64,000 nt of DNA, from the NCBI RefSeq assembly GCF_002878395.1, contig NC_061121.1:50624766-50688765 (forward strand), in the 5' to 3' direction. A program made the translations under genes and the position numbers. This document shows positions 33,775 to 45,312 of this stretch, piece after piece. The notes below the pieces were generated by a model. That model saw nothing but the letters and a program-made list of their open reading frames with translations, ran no database searches and had not been told where the DNA came from. Positions within the stretch are counted from its first letter, which is position 1. Each line of letters begins with the position of its first letter. This DNA comes from Capsicum annuum (Eukaryota > Streptophyta > Magnoliopsida > Solanales > Solanaceae).

Positions 33775-34339
33775 CTCCTCCTACATAGAAATTATCTATC
33801 GATCGAAATTATCATAACTAACTGCCTCTGAGTAAGAAGAAGGATCTTCACTGAAATCAATACCTTCTGCTACACTCAATGCATAAGCAACCAAATTAGC
33901 TTTAGCATACTTCTGAAAAGGTCTTATATCTCTTCTAGTCCTATCTTTACTGGTGATGAAGAAGAAAGAGTATCACTATGTATCTCCGAGCTAGACTGAG
34001 AAGTAGGCACTTAGATAGACTCTACTCCAATCTGCAATTCAACATGGGTGTTTGATTTTTGCTGATTCATGTCACTAAGCTCATCTGGGGGCAAAGTACT
34101 AGATTCGAAAGGAGCCCGAAGCATAGCAGTTTCATCAAACACAACATCCCTGCTAATTATAACCTTCCTGCTTTTGGACACCAAAGCTTATAACCTTTAA
34201 CACCAAGATAATAATCCATAATTAAGTAAACAGATCTAGATTCCAACTTTCCATTATCAATATGAGCATACACAAGACATCTAAATATCCTCAAATCAGA
34301 ATAACTAGTAAGAGTACCAGACCACACCTTTTGTGGAGT

Positions 34340-34972
34340 CTATTTATCAATCGCGACTAAGGGGGAGCGGTTAATAAGAAGGCAAGAAGTGAAAGCATCT
34401 TCAGCCCAAAAAGACTTGGGTAAACCAGCATTAGAGAGCATACAACGCACCTTCTCTATTATAGTCCTATTCATTCGTTCGGCCACACCATTCTGCTGCG
34501 AAGTATGACAAATTATCGAGTGCCTTACAATTCCTTCTGACTTGTACAAAGAATTAAATTCATTAGAACAGAACTCTAAACCATTATTGGTCCGAAGGCG
34601 TTTTACCTGCTTCCCTATATACTTTTCAATCATAGTCTTCCACTTCTTGAAAGTAGGCAACATATGAATTTTTTGCTTCAGAAAGAACACCCAAACTTTT
34701 ATGGAATAGTTTTTAATATAAGTCAACAAGTAATTAGTGCCTCCTCTAGAAAGTACTCTAGCAGGACCCTAGAGATCAGAATGAATGTAATCAAGTGTGC
34801 CCTTAGTTGAGTGAATACCTTTAGTGAATCTAACTCTCTTTTGCTTCCCAAAAATGTAGTACTCATAGAACTCCAATTTGGTAATACTCTGTCCATCAAG
34901 AAGTCCTCTCCTGCTTAGTTCATCCATCCTGCTTTCACTCATATGCCCCAAGTGCACAAAGTTTAGCAACAT
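34340..34972 (-). pseudogene. Copia I integrase
   Basis: 34769-34972 is the zinc-binding pre-integrase part (LGHMSESRMDEL, KLEFYEYYIFGKQKRVRF), in which a zinc-ligand cysteine pair is lost (YEYY). The first catalytic aspartate is in DYIHSDL, near 34774. 34340-34729 holds the core. The second aspartate is replaced by asparagine (LRTNNGLEF, codon at 34586-34588), while the glutamate in NGVAERMN is kept. The change from D to N corresponds to one G-to-A step. A catalytically dead enzyme. Confidence 0.87.
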
Positions 34973-35430
34973 TAATTTTTGAGAGATGGGAGGTAAAAAT
35001 AGTTACATCACCTATAACAGTAGAGCCTTGCAGGACATACAAATTTGTAGAATTTCTCTGTCCCTTCATCACAACAAGAGCACCTTTAGTAACCTTCAGG
35101 ACACCACCTTCACTAGTGTACCAATAACCGTTTGAATCAAGGGTACTCAAGGAAATAAGATTTCTCTTTAGGTCTGGGACATACATCACCAAGTATCCAC
35201 ACAACCCCATCAAATATCTTGATCCTGATTGTTACAATACCAGCTATCTAATAAGGTATGTTATTTCCAATCAACACAGCACCTTTAGAGATTGTTTCAT
35301 ATATTGCAAACCAATCCTGATTACGATATATATAAAACGTGCAAGCTGAATTAAGAATCCAATCCTCATAGAGTTTCGAGTTACCATCAGAAACTGCCAA
35401 GAGTTCTCCATCACTACCACCGTCTTCCAT
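34935..35430 (-). pseudogene. Copia I aspartic protease region
   Basis: The frame 35248-35430 has DWILNSACTFYI where copia proteases have a WILDSACS-like active site: the catalytic aspartate is asparagine (codon at 35350-35352). A second frame at 34935-35213 continues with LVMYVPDLKRNLISLSTLDS, typical of the protease to pre-integrase segment. Confidence 0.82.
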
Positions 35431-35499
35431 AAAACTGGCTTTACCAAAATTCTCTGGTTGGTTTTCCTTAGGTTTTGGAGCTTCTATTTTCTCTCTATT

Positions 35500-36215
35500 C
35501 TGTAACTTTCAACACTCAGATTTGATATGGCCCTTCTTCTTGCAGTAATTATAGGTTTGTTTCTATTTTTAGATTTTAACCTATTCCTGTCATCACCCCC
35601 AGAATTTCACTCATGAGTACTTCGTTCTCGAACAATGAGACTATCTCCTTAAGTCTTCGAACCATTCACAAAATATTTTATCTTCTCCTTAAAGAACAAC
35701 GCATCATAAACTTCATCAATAGTCAGGTTATCACGACTATATAAAATTGTATCCCTAAATTTCGTGTATGATGCAGGCAACAAACACAAAAAAATCAACA
35801 TTAGATCTTCCTCATCGTACTTAACCTCCAGAGTCTCTAAATCAGAGACCATTTTCTTAAATATAGATAGATGATCCTCCAAGGACGCACCCTCAAACAT
35901 GCGATAGGAATAAAGTCATTACTTGAGATACAACTTACTAGTTAGGATCTTCATCATACAAAGTGATTCCAGTTTCAACCACAACGCAGCGGTTGTGGTC
36001 TCCTTCAAAATATCCTATAGAATCTAATGAAGGTGGATCTGAGATAGAGCCTTCTGATCCTAACGTCGTTTATCCTCATCCGTCCACGATAAGGGAATCT
36101 TCTTAAACCCTAATAAAGCATCATCCAAATCCATCTGCGCAAGCATAGCCCGTATCTCAACCTGTCGTAATAAAAATCTGGTGTTGCAATCCAACAGCAG
36201 AATATCATACTTCAT
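35500..36215 (-). pseudogene. Copia I gag
   Basis: Starts with ATG at 36215 (minus): MKYDILLLDCNTRFLLRQVE, then LAQMDLDDALLGFKKIP, the N-terminal block of Tork/Tnt1 Gag, ended by TAG after DEDKRR. Open again at 35649-35900 (FEGASLEDHLSIFKKMVSDL, LLPASYTKFRDTILYSRDNL). The zinc knuckle at about 35510-35560 lacks its first cysteine (YCKKKGHIKSEC) and is followed by a stop. Confidence 0.85.
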
Positions 36216-36245
36216 GGTTGCTATCCTCGAGAAAACAATCAAACA

Positions 36246-36261
36246 GTCTTTGATACCAGTT
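36246..36261 (-). other. Primer-binding site of copia I
   Basis: Minus-strand AACTGGTATCAAAGAC directly after the 5' LTR end at 36262. It is complementary to the 3' end of initiator tRNA-Met, as usual for Tork elements. Confidence 0.85.
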
Positions 36262-36623
36262 TGTTAGGAATCGGGCAGAAATAAAGCAATAATAAGCAGA
36301 AAGAAAACAGAACACACAGATTTACGTAAAAACCCTTACAGGAAAAATCACGGGTAGAGGCAGAGGATGTTTCATTATAATAAAAAGAGAGGAGTACAAT
36401 GTGGAAAATAAGTATTTTATGGATACACAAAAAAAGCCCACCAAATGCACTTATATAATGTGTGCATACAAATAAGCCCTAGGCCCAAAAAACATAAAAG
36501 TCCATGGGCCTATCGGCCCAATCCCTATGCTACCACCATAGACCCTATTGAAAATCACAAACATGGGTCGCACTGTGAAACTTTTTGGGCTGGATCAACA
36601 AAATTTGGGTCAAAACTCTAACA
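36262..36623 (-). repeat. 5' LTR of copia I
   Basis: Same ends and near-identical sequence to 31832-32194, with scattered transitions; followed by ATTTC, the second copy of the target duplication. Confidence 0.93.
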
Positions 36624-36761
36624 ATTTCCTATTTAATTTACCTCAAAAAGAATGTCAGGTTACTATAAAGAAAACCCTCAACTTCACAATTGACCACCTT
36701 TTACTTTTAATATAATGGTTTAAAACCACACAAATATTTATAGATTATTTTGTACCACAAG
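36624..36761 (+). mobile_element. Stowaway-like MITE, continuation
   Basis: ATTTCCTATTTAATTTACCT followed by CAAAAAGAATGTCA and TTAAAACCACA...GTACCACAAG joins to 31799-31831 in the order of solanaceous Stowaway-type MITEs. It ends at about 36761, where the tail of copia remnant G begins. The other terminus is not seen and may lie beyond the nested block. Confidence 0.5.
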
Positions 36762-37767
36762 TTTTATTGTTTTTCGAGTTTAGTAAAATCTATATTTTAC
36801 AAAAAAAACTTCAAGCACATGTTCAAACTAAAGTATGGCAATCAAATGAATTTGTAACTCTATATTCACAACTTTAAACTTTTAACAATAAGTTCAACCC
36901 AACTTATGAACAGCCGAAAATAAAGTTCAAATTATTTTCTGAAAAATAGCAAAATCAAATGTTTAAAAAGAGATGAATAATGGAAGATTCAAGTTCACCG
37001 AATTCACTGTGTGTCCTTAAAAAAATTATTTCCCTCAACTACCCAAGGTTATGGTATACATGTTCCCTGGATAAAATAAATCACTTCGATAGAATAGCGG
37101 TACCTCAAACTCTGTTGAACTACAAACATACTCAACGGAAGCAAATCACTCTAGAGTTTTTCAAAAAAAAAAAAGTTTTTTTACATCAAAATTTTATGTA
37201 TTTACCTGAGAAAAAAATTAGATATTTATAACTATCAAGATGTTGCTTCATGAAGAGATGCAATAATTCAGAACGGTGCACCTCTTCATAAAGGTACAAC
37301 TTTTCAGAAAAGATGCAACTCTTTAGAAAAGTCGCAACCCATTGGAGAGGTCATAACCATCCAAACTAAGAAGATGACTATTCAAATTTTATCCTTTCTC
37401 TTGATGTCTTTTTGAAGACCACCTATTCATTTTTTATTACACCTCTGAAAAATGTAATAGTCGCCAATAAAAATGGGAAATGACTATTTTATCAAGAAAT
37501 ATATAGACAAGTGTGTGATGTACAAGTAAAGACTAAGTACATCTAGATAAGTAGGTTTTCCTTTGAACTTTCCATAGTGAGCTTTAATCGAATACACTCG
37601 GTTAGTCGGTAGATGCGATATCTTTGAACTATCAAACTTTAATGTATACCTAGACAATACAAGTCACACGATCATCCTTTTACTATTTTTTATTCTGAAA
37701 ATTTTGTTCCTTTCAACTAAAACATTTTCTGATTTCCTGAGAGCTTAGAGAATAGGCCTTTCCTACA
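36762..37767 (-). repeat. 3' LTR of copia remnant G
   Basis: On the minus strand it starts TGTAGGAAAGGCC (37767). It contains blocks alignable with LTR 1 of array H: GAGGTACCGCTATT (about 37098), CATAACCTTGGGTA (about 37050), ATTTTTTTAAGGACACA (about 37012), TGAACATGTGCTTGAAG (about 36815) and an end CGAAAAACAATAAA near 36762. It is thus a related but distinct copia family. A special part at 37240-37370 alternates GTTGCA/GTGCAC words with AGAGG. Boundaries are approximate. Confidence 0.65.
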
Positions 37768-38391
37768 TTCTCCTTGAAGCAGCTTTCACTTCACCCTCAC
37801 TTAGGTGATTCCTAAATATTTAATCCTATAGATCAAACTATGTGGTCAAACATGACAAACATAAAAACTATTAAAAAACTTCACACCACAAGACTTATCT
37901 TGTTTCATGAACATTATTTTCATCAAGAGAATGGATTGAGTAATTGACAATGTTAAACCATTAGTCACAAATTTGTTTGATATCCTTGAATCTAGTTCTT
38001 GAGATCTTTAATCTTCTAGGTGGAGTTATCACTGTGATGAATTGTCCTAACCATAAGCTCATTCCTTTCGATGATCTCTCAACTCCATCTCTAGATAGGA
38101 CTTTTGTAAATGGATTAGACACGTTATTCTTTGACCTCACATAGTCAATTGTGATAATTTCACTAGAGAGTAGTTTTCGAATGGTATTATATTTTTTTCA
38201 TATATGATAAAATTTTTTGTTATACATCATGTTCCATGTCCTACCTATCACAGCTTAACTGTCACTGTGCATGCATACAGGTACCAAAAGTTGGGGCAAT
38301 AAGGAATATCTTTTAAGAAATTTTAGAGTCATTCAATTTCTTCACTTCTTTATATAATGCAATAAATATAGATTTCATGGTTGATACAATT
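37768..38391 (-). pseudogene. Copia remnant G: RNase H end and 3' untranslated region
   Basis: Reading the minus strand from 38391, broken frames give TMKSIFIAL, LLSSEIITIDYVRSKNNVSN and DGVERSSKGMSL, matching in order the end of RNase H in array H ([24 protein letters not shown]). After that, AGGATTAAATATTTAGGAATC (37826-37806) corresponds to 21985-22006 of array H. The remnant is cut at 38391 by the LTR of gypsy C; its 5' part would lie to the right of the whole C/A/B nest, outside the window. Confidence 0.72.
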
Positions 38392-39082
38392 TGGATTAGA
38401 TCTAAGAATTTTACTAGAAGCCAAACCAAAGAGCTTCAAAGGATTCAAGGATAAATCATGAAGTGAGATGTACTTAAAAAAGTCTTTTTACCATCAAGAG
38501 GGTGTCATTTGATGATGATTGTACTCACATTGGGTCAAGGATCTTTGGAAGAGACAAAGGAATGCAAAAAGAGGCTAGAAAGCCCATTGGGATGGACATG
38601 CGCCCAAGGTTCTTTGGATTTTCCTTATACCTACTCTAGCATTTCAAGAGCAGGTCAAAACCGTCCCTAGTGTCCCTGGGATGCGCCTCAACTACTTCAA
38701 ATCCACTCAACCAGATTGTGTGGGCTTTTTCTTACAATCAGGTCACTTTTTGACCCCAAAATGTGTAATAATTAGCCCTAAACTTTAAATACTTGGGACC
38801 CAACATTATTTCTGAGTTTATCTTGATTATTGATAAATGTTTCTCTATTGAGTTAGATAATTGGTAAACTTTTATTGAAACTTGGATTAGAAACGTTGTT
38901 TTTTAGGGCGATTATCTCCCTCTTGGTCACCTAAGAATTAGGTATTTGATTAAAATTGTAGTTGAGGGTATTAGAGTTTAATATATTCTTTTGTTCTTAA
39001 TTACTTATTTGTGTCTAATTTCTATCTTTACCGATTATCTCTACTTTTGTGTCAATATTTCACTTTCATAGATTGATCTTCA
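38392..39082 (+). repeat. 5' LTR of gypsy element C (approximate limits)
   Basis: It begins TGGATTAGATC where copia G homology stops and ends CTTCA shortly before a primer-binding-like site. It carries a CATGCGCCCAAGG...GATGCGCC stretch in U3 and a TA-poor leader region. The partner LTR is not in the window, so limits rest on the loss of copia similarity and on the primer site. Confidence 0.5.
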
Positions 39083-40327
39083 TTATTTGGTATCACATCC
39101 AAACTTGATTTCGTTCCCACAAAGTCAAACTTGGGTCTAGTCGTCTTGAAAATTTGAAAATCAAAGAAAAATTACTATTCACGTTTTTAGGGTTAGGTCA
39201 AAATTTGAGTCCTTGATTTTAGTGTTTTATTTTATTTCTAGTGTTAGATTCCTATTCTCAAACACTATAGGAGTCTAGAAAATGAATTTAAGCTAAATCG
39301 GAGCTATATTGAACATTCTACCTTTGATGAAAGCTTGGGTTTAAAGAAATTTGAAGTGGTTGCAAGAGATGAAAATTTTGGTAAATAATTTGAGATAATA
39401 TATGTTTGGAATGAGTTTAGAAGATTTAAAAGTGACTAGATTCAAAATTTCAACTCATTCCGAGCTAAGGTAAGGAAATTGAAAAAGTTGGTATTCTTGG
39501 TATTCATGGAAAAATTGCTATCTTCATGTTGAAAATTCGGCAAATAATGAGTGTTTGATCCAAAAATAGAAAGAAAAAGAGTGAAAAAATGTTTGTACTA
39601 AAGCATCTCCAAAGGTTCCAAGAATATGGCAAGAGAAGAGTACAAGTGGGACCACTAGAGGGTTAAAAATGGCATTTCAAATGGATTGGGCGGTTGATCT
39701 GTGCCCCATCTACCCTATGTCTGCATTGAAGCTACTGCAGCAACCCAAAAGCAGATCCAACCAGTAAGCCAAGGCACTCCTGCATCTAGGGTATGCTATA
39801 CATGCACCCAACCTGCTAGACTAGGTCCCCAAAATGCAGATCGAGTCATTCCAATGCATCTCAAGCCTCCAAAATACATTTCAAACTCTCTGATTCCACT
39901 TTTTCTCAGGTTTGATTCATATAGTTTCATTTCTTAATTCTCAAACTCATTTCTTGATTCTTAAAACTACTCAAAAACTAGTTATTTATCTACTAAGTTG
40001 GTTGATTAGTTCTAGCATTTGAATTCTTTCATCGTCATATTTCTTTCAAGCTTTTGTCTTTTTCATTTTATTGTTAGTTCTTGATCAAACCTTACACATT
40101 AATTTGAGTATTTCAAATAAGAATTCAATCTAATAAAGAGTAGCACTTGAGACCTCGACTACCACACGGAGTACAAACCATCTTTCAAGATTTGTGATCC
40201 AAGTGTGAGGTAAATGAAGGTGTGAAGAGTTGTGAGGTTAATTTCTCTAATGCTAACGTGTTTGTTGTTTTTGTAAGTATCTTTCTTCGTAGTTACAATG
40301 GATATATAAGGATAAACTTCACAAACC
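39083..40327 (+). other. Long untranslated leader of gypsy C with primer site
   Basis: TTTGGTATCACATCC at 39086-39100 is a tRNA-Met type primer site with small changes. From there to the gag ATG at 40328 no frame is convincing; a 78-codon frame at 39701-39937 has no known domain. Leaders of this length are normal for several plant gypsy lineages. Confidence 0.55.
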
Positions 40328-40612
40328 ATGGAAAACCACTCAACAAATGTTATTTTAGTAGCCATTGAAACTCTCAGCCATAAAATTGAGTCCATGGACA
40401 CTAAGATATGATCACTTGACCTTAATGTGGGTTCACTTAAAGGAATGTGTCCAACATAGGTGGAAGAGTGGATAATGTGGAAGGTCGACTAAACTCGCCC
40501 ATATCCATACCTCAACATTACCATGCCTCGACTAGTTGGCATGCTTCAAATCCTCCCGTTCACCCCAAAAACCCTTCACCAAATGATTAATCCACCAATA
40601 CAAGAATATAAT
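40328..40612 (+). pseudogene. Gypsy C gag, N-terminal part
   Basis: ATG at 40328: MENHSTNVILVAIETLSHKI then ESMDTKI and a stop, LDLNVGSLKG continuing in frame. This is a short heptad-like N-terminus as found before the capsid in some gypsy Gag proteins. The frame is cut at 40612 by the LTR of element A and goes on at 58485. Lineage not resolved. Confidence 0.6.
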
Positions 40613-42039
40613 TTTAACACCTCTGATTTTGGTCCCTAAAAATTTCTGAGTTTTTGAACTCACTGCCCAACCTACTACTCATCTTACGAGTCGTAAGGTG
40701 TCCTTATAATCCATAGCATCCAAATAATCATCTAAGCAGTGAGTAGTGTCTTTGATATTGTATTGATTACTACTAGAAGTCATGAGTTATAAAGACTCAT
40801 TACGAGTTGTGGTGTCTAAATCATCATCTGACCAGTATGTACCCCCAAATATTGTTGTTCTAGTTATGACTAGGACCCTATGAGTTGTAGGGTCTATTAA
40901 TAGGTCACCTAGTGTAAGTCATAGGGTCACCATAGAGGGTTCCCTTAGCTACTGTCCAAACTATGACTCATAGTAACGAGTCGTAGTGAGTCCTTACGAG
41001 TCGTATAATGTCCTATAGTCACTGGCGATAATTTTTTAGCTTTTAATTAAGGGCACTTTATACATTTACCTCTTTACCCACTGAGACCCCAGACACATAA
41101 AACATCTTGGGACAATTATTTCTAATCCTTATCAATCATAAACACCCTCTTTCCTCTCTCAAATTCCCTATTCAAAGCACAAGCTAGGGTTTCTTAAAAT
41201 TGGTCATCTAAGGGATCAAGAGTTGATTTCTCTCTATAATTCTCTATACTTTCAGGCATGTTACACTTCCCCAAGTCTTATTTTATCAAAATCATGTGTT
41301 TATAATTGTTCCCATATGATTTTATTGAATATTTTAAATGTGGGTTGAAGGTTATTGAACATTATTGAATTAATTATTTTTCCCATGGCTTTTATGAATA
41401 ATGTGTGATTTGAATTAATGGTTTTGAACATGTGGGGTGCATTGGCATGGTGAATAAACTAGGAGGTCATGGTCTCCCCTAATTTCGTGAATGTAGATAA
41501 TTAAATTGGTATAACCCCAACCCAAACTTATAAAAGTGGCTTTGAATATGAGTATATTTGCATTGAACTATTTTTGGGAACCATTGTATGATATAAAGAG
41601 ATTATTGAAACGTAATAGTTTGATTTACTGAACAAATGGGATCATGGCATCCCCCCACATGATTTAATGAACAAAGGTGGTTATTTTCCCCAAGTGAATA
41701 GAATTGTACTGGTATGATCATGTTACCTTGCAAGTATAGTTAGAATGATGCTACCAACAGTGTAGGCCTTAAGGAATATCGTTGTTCAATTAAAAGAGAA
41801 TGTGTGAAAAAATAATTTAAATGGGCTTAAAGAGGGTTGTGTAGCTAGGACATGTAAGTATAGGTCCCAAGGGACCAATAATGGAAACCTCATTTATCGG
41901 TGTGGGAGTCTAGAAGGACTGGGATTTGAGTCCCCTTTTTTATGACCCGGTGGTTAGAGTCCTCCTTGTTAACTGATCGGATGTTCATGTCACCCTTGAT
42001 ATATGACCGGGTTATTCAAGTCCCCTATGGTACATATGT
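40613..42039 (+). repeat. 5' LTR of gypsy A, first part
   Basis: Head TTTAACACC (canonical TGTAACACC with G changed to T); matches 56336 onward base by base apart from scattered mostly transition changes. It contains several copies of the odd palindrome CTTACGAGTCGTAAG (40683-40697 and variants) and ends at TATGT, the target site of element B. A leader splice-donor-like TCAG/GCATGT is at about 41255-41262. Confidence 0.9.
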
Positions 42040-43311
42040 TGTAACACCTCAGGTTTTTGGTCCTTGAAATTTTTTGAAATTTTATCCTCACTGTCCTAAC
42101 TATGACTCCTTCTACGAGTCTTGACGGGTCCTAGGGACCCAATTATACCTAAATAATAAGTGTATAACTAAGTTCTGGTCTAGGTACAAGTGTCTCACTA
42201 AGAGTCGTAAGGAATCGATACGAGTCATTGGGTGTAAATCGTAGAATGTCCAGTGTTTACCCCAATTGGGTTTTGTGATAACAACGACTGAACCCTATGA
42301 GTCATACGGTCCCATTACGAGCTGTATTAGTTGATTCATAGGGTCAACAGATTGTGAGTGACCTTGAGGCTGTCTTGGCTGCAACTCGTGGTGACAAGAC
42401 ATAATGAGTCTCTACAAGCTATATAGTGACCCATAGTCACTGACGAATCTATGAGTTGTATAGGGACCCATAGTCACTGACGACTAAATTTTAGTTTTAA
42501 AATTTAGGGCACTTTTAACAATTCCCTTCTTACCTATTTAAAACCCCACGTTTATAAAGCACTTAAGGGAGTTATTTCTTATTCATAACGTACTCAAACA
42601 CTTCCAAATATCGCTCAAGTCCCTCAAGCAGCCATACTTAGTATTCAAGGCATGTTACTATTCCCTAATTGTTAATTTGCTAAAAGCATAAGTTTTAAAG
42701 TGTTGATCATATGGTATTAATGTTGGTTTTGAAAACACGGGTTGAGGGTTTTGAACAACCGTTGTTAATATAATATTTCATGTTTGCCCCCGCACGGATT
42801 ACGTAAATGGTTGTTTTAAAATCAATTTGATGTATGGTTATGGTGAATAAATTAGAGGATTGCAATTTCCATAATTGTTAATCAAAAGTATGCAAATTGA
42901 ACTACTCTTGAACTATTGCATAAAGTGAAAAATCAATTAAGCGTAATGGTTTTGAAATTGAACCATATGAGGTTGTGTGATTCCCTAAGCAAATGTATAA
43001 TTGAACCAAGGGGCGCTATGAATGTTACCCAATAATGAAATTATTTTGGTATGTTGATGTTACCATGCAAGTATAGTAGGTATGATGATACCAATAATGT
43101 ATTCCTGAATGTGTATCTTGGTTTAATAAATAGGAATGTGAGACAATTATTTTAATTAGGCTTTAATGAAGGTTATGTAGATGAGTCATGAAAGTTAAAA
43201 TATTTGACATTGACGATATTATTATGTTTGGTTAGGTTCAAAGGGGTGGTCTCCAGTCTCCAATGGACAACAAATACACATCACAGTTGGGCCCAAGTTC
43301 GGATCATGACA
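42040..43311 (+). repeat. 5' LTR of gypsy B (internal deletion)
   Basis: TGTAACACC...ATGACA. It matches 48322 onward until about 43200, then jumps to the equivalent of about 50488 in the 3' LTR (ATTATGTTTGGTTAGG). The deleted piece includes the tandem duplication and the TA microsatellite of the other LTR. Confidence 0.88.
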
Positions 43312-43526
43312 AAGATGGTATTAGAGCTAGTTTAGGTGTCATTGGGTATCCATAAAGTTGTGTCAAGTAGAGTCTCTTTTATGGGTGTGTAGAATACCAC
43401 ACTTATAAGGGAGAGGCTATGAGGTATTTAGGAGTGTTTACCTTTTTTGTTTTTTTATTTTGAGCTATATACTTGAGTCTAAGTTCTTGAATCTCCTCTA
43501 ATTCCTGCATGTTTGCTTTTTAGATC
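43312..43526 (+). other. Primer site and leader of gypsy B
   Basis: AAGATGGTATTAGAGCTAG directly after the LTR is a tRNA-Met-type primer site; the leader GGGTGTGTAGAATACCACAC is shared with element A at 51380-51400. Confidence 0.75.
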
Positions 43527-44700
43527 TTGCCTCCCAGAAGATCTGATGTTCATGGAAACTTTTTTGTCCCATCTAAGGATAATATGAATGAACCTCAGCC
43601 TACTCCAAGAGTTTAGACCTGGTCTAGGGTCACTGCTTCTGATTAGCCTGATGGAGCTCCAGCGGTTCCCCTATCACTCCTCAGGAACCTCTAGCTAGCA
43701 TGACTAATACTAAGTTTTGATAGTCAATTCATTTACTTACCTAGTTGGTGGCCTCCCAGACTGAGTGTGTTGCTTTTGTTTCTCCATCCTCTGAGGCTAC
43801 TAGAGTTGGCCAATTCATGAGGTTGAGCCCTCCTACTTTCACTAGTTCTAAAGTTGAAAAAGATCCATAAAATTTCATTAATGGGATGAAAAATATTTAT
43901 GTGTGATGCATGCTACTGAGATGGAAGGTATAGATTTCACAGCTTATCAGTTGAAGGATGTAGCATACCAATGGTATGAAGAGTGGGAGCAGCTTAGGGT
44001 GATGATGTTGAATCCTCTTTGTGGGATGATTTCTCTAGTTCTTTTCTTGATTATTTCTTTCCTCAGGAGTTAATGGAGGCAAAGGTTGAGGAATTCATAA
44101 ATTTAAAGCAAGGCGGGATGATAGAAAAGGTGTATGCCTTGAAACTTCATCAGTTGTCGCATTATGCTCTAATTAATGTCTAGCATGAGGGATAAAATGA
44201 GTAATTTGCCACTGTGTTTTCTTATGAGTTGATCTTAGAGAGAAAGGCTACCTTGTTGAATAATGACATACACATCTTTAGACTTGTGGTGTATATGCAA
44301 CAAATGGAAGAGGAAAAGAAGAAAAAAGCAGAGATAAATAAAAGGTAGAATAAGAACTTTTACTGCTCAAAATAGGGTGGAGGTCATCAGCAGAGTGATA
44401 GAGATGGTGAAAAGCGGTTCAAGAAAAAGTGGGGCAATTCCAGTTCCTACTCTACAGCTAGTGCTCCTTATTCAAAGTCGTCAGGTGATCATTGTTCTCA
44501 GTATAATAGTTGGTTTAGAGTACCAAGATCCCAACCTCAAGTTAGTAGGGCTCAGTCAACTTTATCATGTCCCCTATCAGATTTTGTGGTCAGGTGCATC
44601 ATGGTGTTTGTGAAAAAAGAGGGAACAAATATTATAAATGGGATCAGATACATCATATGCATAGGAATTTCCCTTCTAAAGTTGCTTTTGGGAAAATAAA
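43527..44700 (+). pseudogene. Gypsy B gag
   Basis: The start codon is lost: TTGCCTCCCAGAAGATCTG at 43527 aligns with ATGCCCCCTAGAAAATCTA of element A at 51522. The capsid remnant is visible near 43840-44340 (LKDVAYQWYEEWEQL, KLHQLSHYA-like). The zinc knuckle at about 44635-44670 reads YYKWDQIHHMHRNFP, with all three cysteines gone. Element A has a better copy of the same motif. Confidence 0.75.
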
Positions 44701-44849
44701 ATTCATGTTGCTACTTTATCAGCTCCTGTACCAAAGGGTGCAACTTTTGTTTCTAGCTCTGGCACTGAATAAAACTGCTTGTATGCTCTTGCCACCCTCT
44801 AGGATTCTAAAGCATCCCTTGATATTGTTACTTGTACGCTCAAACTCTT

Positions 44850-45312
44850 CTCTCATGATGTATATTGTCTACTTGATCTCGGGTCTATCCTTTATTATGT
44901 GACCCCTTAAGTGGATTTCCATTTTGGTTTTGATCCTGAAAGTATTTCGAACCCCTTTTCTGTATCCACCCCGATGGATGACTCTATTATGGATAAAAGG
45001 GTGTATAAGGGTTCTATAATTTTGGTCTATAGTGGGGAGAACTTGGTGGATCTGATAGAGTTGTACATGTTAGACTTTGATATGATTTTGGTAATAAAAT
45101 AATTGCATTTGTGTTATATGTCCCTTGATTGTTGGACCAGAAGGGTCAATTTCTATTTCCTAAATGAGCCAGTGATCAAATGGGAAGGTATCTCCCTAGT
45201 ACCTAAGGAAAGGTTCATTTCATATGTTAGAGCCCGAAAATTGGTTTCTAAAGGATGTCTCTATAACTTAGTATATGTTAAGGATTCTAAATCTCAAGAT
45301 CCTTCTTTGTAG
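44850..45312 (+). pseudogene. Gypsy B aspartic protease
   Basis: VYCLLDLGSILYYVTP at about 44858-44905 keeps the catalytic aspartate, but the DPG/DSG triplet is DLG. Frames 44911-45102 and 45103-45312 continue with ELYMLDFDMILVIK, a damaged form of the DFDVILGMDWL block, and NFYFLNEPVIKWEG, the linker to the reverse transcriptase. Confidence 0.75.

Larger units (their letters stand above)
31832..36623 (-). mobile_element. Complete Ty1/copia element I (Tork/Tnt1-like), minus strand
   Basis: 4792 bp, bounded by LTRs of 363 bp (31832-32194) and 362 bp (36262-36623), both TGTTAGGAAT...CTCTAACA, and flanked by a perfect 5-bp duplication ATTTC (31827-31831 and 36624-36628). On the minus strand the primer site TGGTATCAAAGACTG follows the 5' LTR at once (before 36262), and a polypurine tract precedes the 3' LTR. 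Coding order gag, protease, integrase, reverse transcriptase, RNase H. The start of gag, with its GLDDALLG-like block, resembles Tnt1/Tork elements. Structure is intact, but the coding region has many stops and mutated catalytic codons. Confidence 0.93.

Noticed and set aside
39701..39937. 78-codon frame in the leader of gypsy C
   Set aside because: It lies between primer site and gag, with no similarity I recognise; leaders often hold chance frames.
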